Shown piece after piece: positions 1 to 12,979 of a DNA stretch of 64,000 nt. Position numbers and translations under genes: made by a program. The stretch lies in assembly GCA_964247055.1 (NCBI GenBank), contig OZ176053.1, positions 2,232,001 through 2,296,000 on the forward strand, given 5' to 3'. This DNA is from Paragordius varius. Taxonomy: Eukaryota > Nematomorpha. A model generated the notes under the pieces. The model did no database searches. It was not told the origin of the DNA and saw nothing but the letters and a program-made list of their open reading frames with translations. Position 1 is the first letter of the stretch. Every line of letters starts with the position of its first letter.

Positions 1-261
1 TGTGAGATTAATAGTTATAATAATTTTATAATCTATTTTTTATAATATTATAATGATTTTTTCCCAAAATGCTGTAATAAATTTTGGTGTAATGCTATTT
101 TCTCAAAGTTTAATTTTATTTCCTTAGTACATTTTTGGTTTTATGATATTTTCTTCGTTCATTTAATACATGCTTTCTATGTCTTTATCATTCCTTTCAT
201 AAAAAAAGTATTAACTTTTAAAGAAATTTTCAACTTAAAAATCCTATTCGCAATAACGCAC

Positions 262-293
<32 letters not shown>

Positions 294-294
294 G

Positions 295-3200
295 GGACCA
301 GCTGTGTTTATGGAACAAGCTCTTATTAGATTAGCATTAGATATGTTAAGTCAAAAGCAATATAGTTTATTGCAAACGCCATTTTTTATGCGCCGTGAAA
401 TTATGAAGGAAGTTGCTCAACTTAGTCAATTCGATGAGGAATTATATAAGGTTTGATTCGTGGTTTTGGTTCTCATTTTGCAAAAACAATTTTTTTTGTA
501 ATTTTATTTATAAATTTTTTTGGGGGGAGGGGGGGGATAGAATATTTAGATTTAAATCACTTTTATGTAATATTAGTTTGAATCTTATATATACAGAAAT
601 CTTTTAACAGTTTAAAATGGTTTAAATTTAATATGTGATGAGTTTGTTTCCCGAAAATTTTGCTTTATTAAAGAATCAATTGAATATAATTGAATATAAG
701 ATTTATAAAAACATTTAGTTTTATTTTTTTATATGGATGGCAAGGGTATACAACATGCGGCCCTCCAAAATATTCCGGCCCGCGAGAATCAAATCAAAAA
801 TTTCTGAAATCTAAAAAGAAATTAATTTTCTAAACCAATTTTCTGATGAATTTTTATCGAGTTTTGGCAATGAAATAGCAACAAATGTTAAATAAATAGT
901 TGATTTTACAGTCTTAGTCTAAAATCTAATATTTTTTAATGTCCATATCTTTCATAAATGCAGCCATCCGCGAAATTGTCTAAAACAGAGACCCTTGGTG
1001 TAAGGGATTCATGCAACTCTATAAACATTATATAATATTTCTTAATTATATTAAAAGAATAAATTTCAGATTGGCTTTTATTGGTCATAAAAAATGTATT
1101 TAATTAACAAATATTTTTTACGACATTATATAATGTGACTATACAAAGCTAAAAAGTCTTTTTGATTTTACTAATTTTTTCAATGTTTTGAGCAGTCATA
1201 AATTTAATATATTAAACCATGTTAATATCGATTATATATATTTATTTTAACATCGAAAACTTTAATTGATAAAAAAAATCCTATTTACCAATTTTATTTA
1301 CATTTTATTTAATATTATCATTAATATACTATAAAAAAGAACCTTCTCAAACTTTAAGTTTCACATAAAAAATTTTTAGTTACATTTATATAAATCTTTT
1401 CAAGGTGCACAAAAAGTTCATTTTGCTCTTATGAAAATAAAAAAGGGATGATTAACTCACAACAAAACATACCTGCTTGTTGCACATTAATATAAATTAG
1501 TTGTAATTTCATTTTCATTATTTTCTTTTTTGGTAAAAAGGTAATAGGCAAGGGTGAAACGACCGAATCTGAGGACATAAAATATTTGATTGCGACATCG
1601 GAGCAACCAATTGCCGCATATCACAGAGAAGAATGGATGGATCCTGTCACGTTACCCCTGAGATATGCTGGTCTTTCCACCTGTTTTAGGCAGGAAGCCG
1701 GTTCCCATGGGCGAGATACGCGGGGGATCTTTCGAGTCCATCAATTTCAAAAGGTTAAATTACTTGATTGCAATCGTTTTTGTAAACCAAAAATATTTAT
1801 TTGAGTTGTTGTAGGAGTATGGTACTTACTTACTTGATGGCTTTTTGACTTCATGTTTGAAGGTTTCCATTTACGGTCTTATTCCAAAGGTCCTTATCTA
1901 GACATTTGGTAATGTCGAGGTTTAGTATTTTTATGTCATTTTTAATGTTGTCGCTTCAGGAATGTGTTGGGCGCCCTTTGCGGTTGTTTCCAAAGGGTTG
2001 TATGAGCTTAATGGTTTGAGTGGATGGTCGGTTTGTCTTCTTTTAATGTGACCCAAGTATTTAAGCTTGGTGTGCTTTTAAATGATTGGCTAAGACATGT
2101 TGGTCGGGATTGTCATTTTTTATTTAATTGATAACATTATGAGTTTTTTGTTTCAGGGGTTTTGGGTGAATGGCAAATTTTCAAGGTATGTGTTGGCTTT
2201 ATTATAGATATGGGTTTGTCGTTTAAAAAGCCAGCTGCTTTTATGGACGAGATCTATCAGTTTTAGAAATCAAATTTTTTTGTTTATACGATTTTTTGCC
2301 TTTTTTGGTTAATTTAAAATTATTGTTTTTTTTTATGAAATTTAATTAAATTTTTACAAAGTTTTTGTGAAATTTTGTTGTAAATTATGGTTTTTGTTTT
2401 TTAAATTTGGGATAAAAATATAATTTTTTTTGCGTTACTTGAAAATTATTTTATTTGATATTCTTGAATTTTTAAATGCAAGTTGACACGAACGCAACTA
2501 GCACACGTAAGGTCCATCATTTTACTAAAAGTGATGTATTTTGGAAATATGTATAGGTGATTATTTGGGCTAATCAAGTTTTTTAAGGTAATATTAGTTT
2601 AATAAATAGTTTTTTTGCGAAAGTTTTGGATTTTACAAGTCCATATGCCAAGATTTAATAAATAGTTTTTTTTCGTTTAGTCGATATAAATAAGATAGAG
2701 TAAAACTTGAAATTACAGCGCAAAACGTTAAACCAAAGTTTTTAAAACTTTATATTTTTTTACTATTGGCTATTGTTTTGGGTTTATGAAACTTATATAA
2801 CTTCAAGCACACATTCGTATTGTTTTAGGTTGTATAAAAATATTTATTCAAAAAGCATGGCTGTGTTTAAATCAAAAAATATGTGTCTTTTATTTTCCCC
2901 TTTTGTTTTTATGGTTGGAATTTTTACTGTATTTCATAATCTGATCCCTTTAACATTTTTGATAGTATGTGGTAAATATAGTTTGAGTCTTCACAAGACA
3001 ATAGATTTATTCCATCAATGTAAAAATTATCTTTCATATTTTTTTTCTTATGATAGAAATTATAAAAATTCATATTTTGCAGGTAATAAAAATAAATTTA
3101 TATAAATTTGGGCTAAATAACTCATAACTTTGAGCTTACATTTGTTGTTGATTGAGAGAATTTCGAGTACATTCATGTTAAAAAAATATTTTTTTTGGTT

Positions 3201-4642
3201 AATTTGCAATTCCAAATATTTTTTCGAATTTATATGAAGTATATAATGTATAAGTATAACTTTGACCAAGAGAAATTGAATGCCAATTATTTTTTGGCTT
3301 ATCATATATGCCTTTTTTCCACAGTCAATAAAAACATTTTTTAAGTCATGAATGGTTAAGAAATTGGATATTTTACAAATGATAACGGTTTTCAACCATT
3401 TTCCAGGAAACGACGATTCCATATTTTTAAAAATATTCAATATTATTTGATGAGTAATTTGTATAAATTTATTTTCTGCACATTTAACCGTGATATTGAA
3501 ATTTATTTTAAATATTAAAAAATTAAAATATTATTGTCTATTTAGGTCGAACAATTTTGTATCACTTCACCATTTGATAATTTATCGTGGGAGATGTTTG
3601 ATGAAATGTTGGGCAATTCTAAAGCCTTTTATCAATCCTTGAATATACCGTACAGGCTTGTAGCCATTGTTTCAGGTATTATATATGTAAAAAAACATTT
3701 TTGTTGACTATGTACAGGAAGATTAGATTCTAAAAAAAATTAGCTCTCTTTTTACTTTTCAAACTGCTCTCTTTTTTAGTTTAAGCAACTTGTACACCTT
3801 ACATGGTGGGACAAAAAATATGGGCGAGAAAATTATGTAATGTATTGGTATTGAGAGGTTTTTAATTTATTACCCTTCAAATGATGTATGAAAATTAATA
3901 TTGGGTAAAATATTAAAATTTCCGTTTGTTTCGTCCCTCTCCTATCTCATAATTTACTTTTTGGGGCATATTCTTCAAATATAATTGGAAATATATAAGG
4001 GGAAACTAACAAATTTTACATAAGAAATAAAACATTTTTATATTTAATTTTATATTTTTATTTATTTTTTGATTGGGAAAAAAGGAGCCCTCAACAATGC
4101 CGCAGCCAAAAAAGTTGATTTAGAGGGCTGGTTTCCTGGTTCAAAGGCTTTCCGTGAGCTAGTTTCATGTTCCAATTGTACAGAATATCAATCACGTCGA
4201 CTTAAAATACGTTTTGGTCAAACTAAAAAGATGGATGGAACAGTTTCTACTTTTTCTTTTAATTCCAAAACTTTAAGATTATTTTATACTAATAATAATA
4301 AAGAAAAAGAAAGTAATGGTAAAACATAAAATTTTTACCTTTTGTTAAAGGTTGATTATGTCCATATGTTGAATGCTACAATGTGTGCAACTACACGTAC
4401 TATATGTGCCATCCTAGAGAATTATCAAACTCCAGAGGGCGTTATTATACCCGATGTTTTGCAACCGTATATGCCTGAAAGTTAGCAATATTCATATATT
4501 TTATATAAAAATGATTATTTTATTTTTTTACATGTTGAAATTATTTTACATATTTATAGAATATAAAACCATGATACCGTTTGTTAAAAGCGCACCTATT
4601 GATGAAATTGAAAGCAATAAAGCCGCCAAAATGAAAAAATGA
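295..4642 (+). CDS. SARS1: Seryl-tRNA synthetase, cytosolic, 3' part (6 exons)
   Basis: Class II aminoacyl-tRNA synthetase that charges tRNA-Ser with serine in the cytosol. Exons by reading frame, GT-AG borders and phase: 295-450, 1541-1753, 3546-3675, 4085-4242, 4351-4480, 4560-4642. They join in frame into about 289 C-terminal residues ending at TGA 4640-4642. Recognisable blocks: [10 protein letters not shown] and [20 protein letters not shown] (catalytic domain start), [18 protein letters not shown], then motif 2 with [40 protein letters not shown], and motif 3 region [20 protein letters not shown]. The tail [12 protein letters not shown] ends in a lysine-rich stretch as in animal cytosolic SerRS. 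The human enzyme is 514 residues, so the N-terminal tRNA-binding arm and earlier exons lie left of the window. Introns hold a hAT-like MITE and a LINE tail. Confidence 0.96.
735..1010. repeat. hAT-like non-autonomous repeat, family F copy 1
   Basis: GC-richer block inside SerRS intron 1 with GGCAAGGGTATACAACATGC at one side, CGGCCCGCGAGAATC near it and CAGAGACCCTTG at the other. Its middle aligns by eye with 43080-43400 and 52250-52528, sharing the stretch around TTGGCAATG and AAATAAATAGTT. No open frame. It is probably a short hAT derivative; ends are approximate. Confidence 0.5.
1831..2245 (-). mobile_element. LINE 3' remnant (RT C-terminus and tail)
   Basis: Read on the minus strand this gives broken pieces typical of the C-terminal end of a non-LTR retrotransposon reverse transcriptase: [23 protein letters not shown], then [20 protein letters not shown] and [13 protein letters not shown]. 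The 3' end carries an AAGT-type microsatellite (ACTTACTTACTT on the plus strand at about 1839-1852), as in RTE- and CR1-like elements. It sits in SerRS intron 2. It is 5'-truncated with several frame breaks. The clade cannot be fixed from this little sequence. Confidence 0.75.
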
Positions 4643-5939
4643 GATTAAAAATTCTTTTTCTCTATATTTAACATGGATAATGCATTTGATTCACAAATTG
4701 TTTAGTCACTCGTACATTTGATTTGGATCAATCTTTGGCTTTTATCATTTTTTATCATGAAACATCATATATATTATTAAAATATAAACTGATTGCCCAT
4801 ACCTAAAAATTATTAAAATAAATATGATTTATATTATTTTTAGAGAGTTTCCCAATTAATACTTATATTATATAACGCAATAGGTTGTGACCTACCTTTC
4901 TAACCAACTACGAATTAGATTTAAAAATTCAAATTTAAAAATTTTACCCCGTTGCGTGTATGTAAACTATTTCTGTTTTTTTTATTAATATTGTGTTTTA
5001 TATAGTTCAATAATCAACTTAATCCGTCTATAATTAAATAAAAGAAAAAAAATATTTTTTTAGTCATTCAGGCACTGAAGAATTTATGATAACAAAACAT
5101 ATATCTTTATGCCATATGTTAAAAATTGACCATGGAACTCATAAATAAAGAACCTATTTCTTGTATAATTTTATCAATTAATTTTCAAAGTTTGAAAACC
5201 AAAAACCGGCTTTGGTTCAAACCATCTCCAAAAAACACCCTTGTTCCGGTTTTGTTATTTTGGGATTGAGTTTTAGATGCTGTTATAATAGAACAACACA
5301 CTTTATTTATGTTAACCCCGTTTTTCTTTTAAATTTATTTTAGGGTGTCTCCTGATAAAATCGGTTTAATTGACTCACAGTTTGCACAACACTCGGACTT
5401 AATTAACCTGATGTGAAAAAAATTCTAAGTCATTTCCATCTTTAAATCAATTATCTAATAATGAGGGAACATTGATTTTTTGCAATTTTTTAAAAAATGA
5501 CCGCCTATTGGAATTAAATAACGAAATTTATCATTGCTTTATGCATAGTCAGCATTTTTTCGTATTTCGACTCATCCCGTGGAAGAACAGGTTTAAAAAG
5601 CGTCTGTAATAGTTTTTCGGAAAAAATACGCTTAATCAAAATTAATGCTAAATATTAATTTATTTATTAACTAGCTGGCCCTGTCATGCTTAGCTGTGAC
5701 GTAGTCTCACCGATAATTATTCTTAATAATTTCCAATAAATAGAAGAATGGAAAAAAAAATAATAAAAAACATATTTAATAAAAGGATTATTTTAATTCT
5801 TTTACGGGTTTTTGCATAGGACCAAATATTGTTCACTTGGAGTTGACCATATTTAAACTGTCCCTTATGTTAATATTCATCTATCATTGGATTTATTTTA
5901 AGTTCGTTTTACGAAATCATGGTTAAAAGTAATATTTCA
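4643..5939. other. Intergenic, AT-rich, no gene seen
   Basis: Holds the SerRS 3' UTR (possible AATAAA signals after the stop) and then unique-looking AT-rich sequence. I saw no exon with protein similarity and no clear repeat boundary. Confidence 0.5.
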
Positions 5940-7330
5940 CCACTGAGATCGAAGGATAAAAAGTAAACCATTTGTGGTCCCTTTTTGAAGGAAAGAATGA
6001 TATTATATAAAATCCCCAGAAAAGTGTTTAACTTAAGTCGTATGTCTTCTTAAGTTTTTTGAAAATTAGCTCCAAAACCACGCCATTTTTGTGTGTCGTC
6101 TCAGTTTTAAACCGGTAGACCCCTATCCATGGACCTATATGGAAAAAGCGCTGAGTTAAATTGCCTTTATAAGGCAAATATTTGGATCATCTCTGATACC
6201 ATCGTCTCATGAATCATTCAAAAAAATAGCTCAACACTAAATAAGCGTTACATGATGGCGTATTTTTAGGGCATAAGGGCCCCAAATTAACGGCTAATAG
6301 AAATGACCTTAATTTTTACCTAGTTACGGGTAATATTTATGGCTTCATAAATTTTCTGTAAATTAGCTCCAAAACAACGCAATTTCTATATAGTGGCGCA
6401 TTTTTTGGCGGGTAGCTCCTTGAAGCAGGTATAAAAAAAGCGTTGGGCAAATATTTTGCTTTTACATGGGGAATATCTGGAATTATCATGGATTTTATAT
6501 GTTCCCATTGGTCTCATATGTCTTCTGAAATTTGGCTCCAAAGGCAGGCTCGAGATGGTGACGCAGTTTTACGCGCCTAGCCCCCTAATCAGAGGCGAAA
6601 CAAAAAACGCTCTATTGAAATTTTTGCCTTAATTCAGGTAATACCTGGAGTCTTGATTGATTTCTATCGTGAGATTTTTAAAAAATAGCCTCAAAAAAGT
6701 CATTCTATGGTGGCGCATTTTTTAGGGCAAGTGCCTCATTAATGGCTAATTTAAAAAACTACTCTGCTTATTTTTGCCTTTTTGGGAAATATTTCAAGCC
6801 CTTATTAAACTCATATAACCTGATAAGTTTTTTAAAATTTTCCTCCAAAGTCACGCTTTAACGATATGGTGGCTCAGTTGTAGGCGGGTAGCCCCCTACC
6901 CAGAGGCCAATATAAAAAGACGTTCGATAAAAAATTTTGCTTTCATTCCATATGTTCTTAATAGTTTTTGGAAGGATGGCTCTAAAACTAAATATTAGTT
7001 CAATGATAGCGCATTTTTAGGGCGTAAAGAGTCTAATAAACGGCTAATTTAAAAAAAATCGCTCGACTTAAATTTTTGACTTTTTACGGGTAATATTGGC
7101 CCTTATTAGACTTAGACTACCTGAGAAGTTTTCTGAATATTAACTTCTAAACAACGCGATTTCGATATGGTAATTCAGTTTTAGGCGGGTAGCTCCTTAC
7201 CCAACAGCCAATGTTAGGGAAATACGACTAAAATTTTTGCTTTTTAACAGGGAATAGCTGGAATTCTTATTAAATTTTTACGGTCTCATACCTTGAGCAA
7301 AAAATTATTTTTGTGAACTTAGTTTTTTAG
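5940..7330. repeat. Degenerate ~150-160-bp tandem array with two unit types
   Basis: At least eight units can be followed by a landmark spaced about 140-160 bp. Type A has a core near TCAGTTTTAGGCGGGTAGCC, often followed by CCAGAGGCC (about 6105, 6405, 6563, 6870, 7172). Type B has GCGCATTTTTTAGGGC followed by AACGGCTAATTTAAAA (about 6255, 6712, 7012). Between landmarks the units share TTTTTGCCTTT and AAATTAGCTCCAAAAC. The order is A B A A B A B A, so mostly alternating. Units are strongly diverged. The array has higher GC than its flanks and no open frame. Confidence 0.8.
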
Positions 7331-8053
7331 AAAAGAATGGCATTTTACGGGGGGAGCGGATAAAAAGAGGGCCTATGTTCGGGGCAATCGAAAATAAGTA
7401 AAAGACTATTCGAAATGAAATGGTCCAACACGTTTTACGGAAAATTGTCTCAAAGACACGATTCAAATAAAACCGTTTTTTTCTGGGGGCCTAATTCAAA
7501 AAAAGGCAAAGGTATTGTCGGGGCATTCATTAATGGTTATATTTTTTTCGACATTTGGATTTGAGGTCTACCAAATTTCCAGAAACAGATCACAAAGCCG
7601 GTATTTTCCATTTTTATAAATATATAGATGTGCCGAACATGGAATATTTTTTTTCTGCATATTTCATTTACTCGATCTTCACAGTACATAAATAGCAGCG
7701 CTAAAAAACCATTTCAAATCTACGCATAATAAATTAAATGTTAAAGGATAATTACTATCTAAACACGTATCTTTCTCCCACTTTAAATGAGATTATATAA
7801 GCCTAAAAATGTTTCCATATGATATAAGTTTTTAATACATTAGTGAATTGAAAATTAAACAATTGTCCTTTAGCTAAATGTTCATGCAAGACGCAATCAA
7901 TATATTATGTAAAAAAACGAAAATATTAAAATTTAGTTTATTATCATTAAATATATGATGGTATTCGAACTTTTTAATTAGTATTCCAATTAATTAAAAA
8001 AGATAAGAACATGATTAAACAGGACAAATGTGTAATCAGTAAATTAGTGGATC
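7331..8053. other. Intergenic, possible decayed array edge
   Basis: The first 280 bases have array-like phrases (ACACGATTC, GGGGCCTAATTC), probably decayed further units. The rest is AT-rich with nothing recognised. Confidence 0.4.
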
Positions 8054-8061
8054 ATTTAAAC

Positions 8062-10493
8062 CAGGGGTGTCCAATAGTGACCTCGCGAGCCACTAGTATA
8101 TGTAAATTATGCATTTGTATTTTGACATTTAAATTATTTTAGAAACATTTAATAAAATTCTTTATTATAAATATCTATCATCGCAATCATAATAAAACAC
8201 ATTTTTTCCTGCATGTTATTTCCAACTTCAAAATGATAACTTTTACATTATTAAAATAAGTTATTTGGCTTTCATACCAATACTGGGAATTATAATTTGG
8301 GTCCATTGAAACATTAAAATACTTGCAAAAATTGATATTTAAAATAATTTATTTTCATACCAATACTGGATATTATAACACTGGTCGACAAATTTGGACA
8401 TTTTTAAGCACCACCACTTAAACCTTTTAAATTATGACTAATTTCAGTGTTTTAAAATTTGAAAAAATTTTGATCCCGCCAATCAGAATTTTGAAATTTT
8501 ATAGGTTTTTTGATTTTTCAAAAACAAGAGAAAATCGAGAGAAAATTAAATATAACTTTATAATAAAATGTTATTATATTATAAACTTAATATCAAATAA
8601 TAAAGCGTTTAAAACTCTATCTTTTGAATATAAATATGTAAATATCAGAGAGAAAAAAATAGTACGGACTTAAACGTCAAAATTTAGTCTTTTTTTTCAA
8701 GTAAATTTTTAACACATATAAAATTTTTTTAAAAAAATACTAAAAAAGGCATTCTATGGTTTAAATCTTCGGCTTTCAGATAGACTATATTTTTTTTGTT
8801 AGATTTCGTTCTTTCGAGTACTTATTAGACTTTTTCTCTTGAGTTGGTTCTTATAAAAAACCTTTATTTATACCTAGTGGATATACCTTATTTTTTTAAA
8901 ATTATTGGTTGTTTTGTATTTTGAATTTCAGATGGATGTTGTGTAGCCACTTTTAGTAGAATTTACTGTTATGGGGTTGGACCATTTGTATTTACCTAAT
9001 TTATATTCAATTTAATTGTAGAATTTATCTAACTTTATTCTGTAAATTGGTTAATTTGACATGTCAATTTGCCACGATTTTGCTTGCAAGTCTCTCTTAT
9101 CGGACTTTACGATTACTTATTGTTATCTTTGCCATATCTGGCATAATTATAGGATCGCTTGGGGGATATGCAGAGCTTGTGCAGCCGCCCATATCTATCA
9201 CACTATACATAAGCCCCTTTTAGATTTTTAACTTTGGCTCTTAGCTTGTTTAGTATCTTATTTAATGCCTAGAATTTGTTATCCATGCATGGAATATTAC
9301 TTGTATCGACTTGCTTGTTTGAATATTTAAACATATGCACACGAAGAATGATTGTTATTTTTGAATTAAATACAAATTTAAAAATTAAATTTTGGAAAAA
9401 TCCTATTGGTGGCCTCAATTTTCTTTTTTGTTTTGGCCTTTCCATGCCATTAGGTATCAGAAAATGCAAAAATATTGGGGTGGTGCAAAACCTTGTTGAG
9501 CAGTGTAATTAAGGTCCATTGAAAAATTAAGTTACCTGCAAAAAATAGGTAAAATAATTTATTTAACTTTCATACCAATACTGTGAATTTTAATTTGGGT
9601 CCATTGAAACATTCAATTACTTGCAAAAAAAATAGGTATTGACGTTATTTAAATGCCATTAGCAATAGATTTAAAGCTCGTAAAACTAACGATTTTTCAA
9701 AATATGCAGATCAAATTAACATATTATCAAAAACTTTTAATAATCGATACGGGGATATGACAAAATATGAAAAAATAATTGATTTATTTTGTTGTCCATT
9801 TTACGTTGAAGCTATCAACGCTCCTATTAATTTACAAATGGAATTACTAGATTTGCAATCCAAAATGAATTAAAATTATTATTTGGGCAAACAAATAAAA
9901 TTGAATTTTATAAAAAATATATAACGTTTGATAAATTTCCTAATTTAAGAATTTATGCACAAAGATTAATTTGTGTTTTTGGGTCCACTTATCTTTGTGA
10001 AAGTTTTTTTTCTAAAATGAAATACACAAAATCTCTTTCACGTTCTAACTGATGAAAACTTGGAGAATGAATTGAGATGTGCTGTATCAAATATTGATAT
10101 AGTTCTGAATAAATTAAGCAAAAAAATTACAAAACAAATATCCCATTAAAAATTTAATTATGCAATGAAATATATTTGTTCCTTTTTTTTAGATAAAAAA
10201 AGGTTTCATTTTGGCGATTAAATTCGCCACAGTCTACTCTAGTCATACTATCGAATTGCAATAAGTTTACCATACCCATGTATTTTTATCTTTTTTTTAC
10301 ACATTGATATAATTTAATTAGCAAAGCATTATCATATTTATACTGTTTATTTTCTTTTTGATATTTAGCACATCTATATGTTAAATAAATTTATTTGTTA
10401 CCTATGTCTTGATATATATAAATAAAAAGTGGTTCTTTGGAATTTTGAGGTCGAAAAGGTGGCTCTTCAAGCCATTTGTGTTGGACACCTCTG
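8062..10493 (+). mobile_element. hAT DNA transposon with intact ends and 8-bp target duplication
   Basis: Terminal inverted repeats CAGGGGTGTCCAA (left, from 8062) and TTGGACACCTCTG (right, ending 10493) are flanked by a perfect 8-bp duplication ATTTAAAC at 8054-8061 and 10494-10501. This is the hAT signature. The 2.43-kb element carries a decayed transposase in its right third. The left half repeats the phrase TTTCATACCAATACTG several times (about 8270, 8350, 9570), with about 1 kb of unexplained sequence between, so it is either nested or internally duplicated. The copy is non-functional. Confidence 0.93.
9643..10149 (+). pseudogene. hAT transposase C-terminal remnant
   Basis: Readable stretches KTNDFSKYADQINILSKTF, DLFCCPFYVEAINAPINLQ, EFYKKYITFDKFPNLRIYAQ, LICVFGSTYLCESFFSKMK and DENLENELRCAVSN follow the order of the hAT C-terminal (dimerisation) region in ZBED5/SCAND3/GTF2IRD2-type proteins. 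At least two frame changes (near 9870 and 10050) interrupt it. It lies inside the hAT element with matched ends, in the same orientation. No N-terminal catalytic part was found, so the element is deleted as well as shifted. Confidence 0.85.
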
Positions 10494-10501
10494 ATTTAAA
10501 C

Positions 10502-10655
10502 TATCTAAATAAATGTTACAATGGAAGAACAAGAAGTGGAGTGGTGCGAGGATCGAAATAAAGAAAGTATAAGTATACCTGAATTGCAAATGAGCAATAT
10601 TATCAGGGATAATTTCTTAAAATGACCTCATCAGATTGAAATGCATATGAGTTTT

Positions 10656-10695
<40 letters not shown>

Positions 10696-11039
10696 TTTAT
10701 AGCGTAATGGTGGGTGTTGTACCGCAAAAGCTACCTATTCAATATTGGGTTGTTGCATAAACTCTAAAAATTCGCCTTGCTTTCATTACAAAAAATCTAA
10801 TAAATTTTTCCAAACGGGTGTATAAAAACATAACATTATTTTCACCATTTATTTTACAATATTGGTAGTTGTTTTTCCAAAACATCTTTAAAAATTGCAT
10901 TATGAATCAATATAAATTTAACAAATAATAAAAGGTGATATAATGAAGTATATCTAAATTCCTAAATAACCAAACGAACAATATTTGAATAAACAAAAAT
11001 ATTTAAAATGTTTTTTTCCACAGTGTACACTAATTAAAC
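10502..11039. other. Intergenic, AT-rich with (AT)n tract
   Basis: Contains an (AT)n run at about 10655-10693. No gene, and no repeat boundary recognised. Confidence 0.5.
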
Positions 11040-12400
11040 TATATAGTCTGAAGATAACGTGATCTCATGGTGCTGTTGGTTTTGGGTCTTATGAGTGAAT
11101 AAAAAAGAATATTCACATTTATTGCTCCATATCGTAAAGTCATATAAAGCGCATATGATAATAATTGGCAATTTTTTAATGAAAAATGCTTCTCTCAGAA
11201 TAAAAAATATTTTAACAAAATTATATAAAAAATTAATTTTAAGTGTTTAAATGTTTCTATTTATGGATCCCAAAAGAGTTAGTTATTGACTTAATAAACA
11301 CAAAAATGCCGAAAGAGCGTGGTACAAATTTTAAATATGGCAGATTTTGGCATCATAAATAGATTATACGAAATGGCATGCTTTTCTTAAACATTTAATT
11401 TCTAACCGAAATTTTATTGAAACAAATTGGATGATATTTAGAAGCATTTAAAGTATTATAACACTTTTTTTCATAATAAAACATCCAAAAAAATCTGACA
11501 TTTAATATTGTGATAGAATGTATCAGGATAATCATGCAGTTTGTTTAGGTCTTTGCGAGTGATTCATGAATTCATACTTTTGTATAAAATGCACCATATC
11601 AAAAATAGGAAATTTTGCACAGTTATAAATTAAATTTTTTTGGTTCAAGCTAAATGCCTCATTCTAAAAAATATCACAAAAATTTAGCATATTAAAAGAA
11701 AAACAATATTTTAAATAAGTTTTGTTATTCACTAAAAATATTTAAAAAATGTATGTTGCATTCAAAAAAATTTTTTTTGCTTCGAAAGCAATGTAATTTG
11801 ATGAGGCTAAACATTTCTCTCATCTGAGATTATAAAACACAACATATATTAATATATTGTAGGGCGAACCAGTCTTTAAAAATCACCAGAATTGTTATGC
11901 AAACAATCAAAAATATATTTTGATGAAATGTATTTAAATTCTGATGAAAATATACCCCAGGATTATGGCACTGTTGGTTTTGTGCTTCGGGTGATTAAAG
12001 AGTATTTTCATTTTTATGTTGATTGTTTATATAAAAAAGTTGCAAATATTATAGATATAAGATTTTTATAATAAATGATTATATAAAATATCAAAATATT
12101 CTAAAGAATCATAACAATATTTATATAGATGTGGGACGCGTCGCTCAAATTCTCTCTAAGATCAACTTGTCATATTGTTGATATCGCAAATCAAACTTTT
12201 ATATGAGGATAAATTAGAAAACATAGAAATATCATGATGAAATATATATTCTGAAAAATAATTGAATCGAGATTCTCATTCCCTTTTGGTTTTGGGTTTT
12301 ATGGGTTATTAAAATATAACTTTGTGATAATTGCTCCATATCAAAAATCGTAGAATATTTTTAGAAAAAAAATTTTAAGCTTAATTCTTCATTCTAAAAA
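11040..12400 (+). repeat. Spaced repeat, four units about 310-470 bp apart
   Basis: The phrase GGTTTTGGGTCTTATGAGTG and variants recur at about 11078, 11541, 11974 and 12286. In most units it is followed by TTGCTCCATATC and later by CTTCATTCTAAAAAATAT. A further single copy lies at 62880-63060. Units are diverged and no coding potential is visible. It is a tandem or clustered family with at least one dispersed member. Confidence 0.7.
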
Positions 12401-12979
12401 TATAACAAATACATCATACACATATCAATAGGATAAATACACAAAAATTTAGAGCTAATATTTAGACAACTGAGTAGTGTCAACAAATATAAAAATTTAA
12501 AATATATATCATCTAGTCCGTGATATTGTAATTGCGGCCCTAAAAGCCCCATATAACTAAGGTGACCAGACGTCCCGCTTTTGGCGGGACAGTCCCGCTT
12601 TTTCACACTTTGTCCCGCGTCCCGCTACGTTTTTGAAATGTCCCGCTTTTTCACGATTATATAAAAAAAATTTTTTTTTAATACAAATAAATTTTTTTTA
12701 TCCGTTTAAATTTTTCATCATAAAATATATTTAAAATCTATTCAATTTTAAATTAAAATTTTTAATTTTTAAATTAAAAATATTTATTTTTTTCGAATTT
12801 ATATCATATGATTATACACTTTGCTTCCTACTACTACTATCATCATTAACAAAAAGCCAAGTTAATACCACAAATCTCTAGATTAAAAGACAAATTAATA
12901 CCACAAATCGGTAGCTTACACGTTTATTCCAGAAAATTAAGGTAATATAATATTTATTATACTAATATTAGTTCATAAT

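Noticed and set aside
413-607. 64-codon frame overlapping SerRS exon 1
   Set aside because: Wrong frame relative to the exon and continues into intron; composition driven.
2773-3440. 110- and 126-codon frames on both strands in a SerRS intron
   Set aside because: Phe/Ile/Lys/Asn-rich products typical of AT-rich non-coding DNA; no similarity; inside an intron.
9269-9512. Overlapping 66- and 78-codon frames inside the first hAT
   Set aside because: Overlap each other on opposite strands, no family match; noted only as part of an unexplained element segment.
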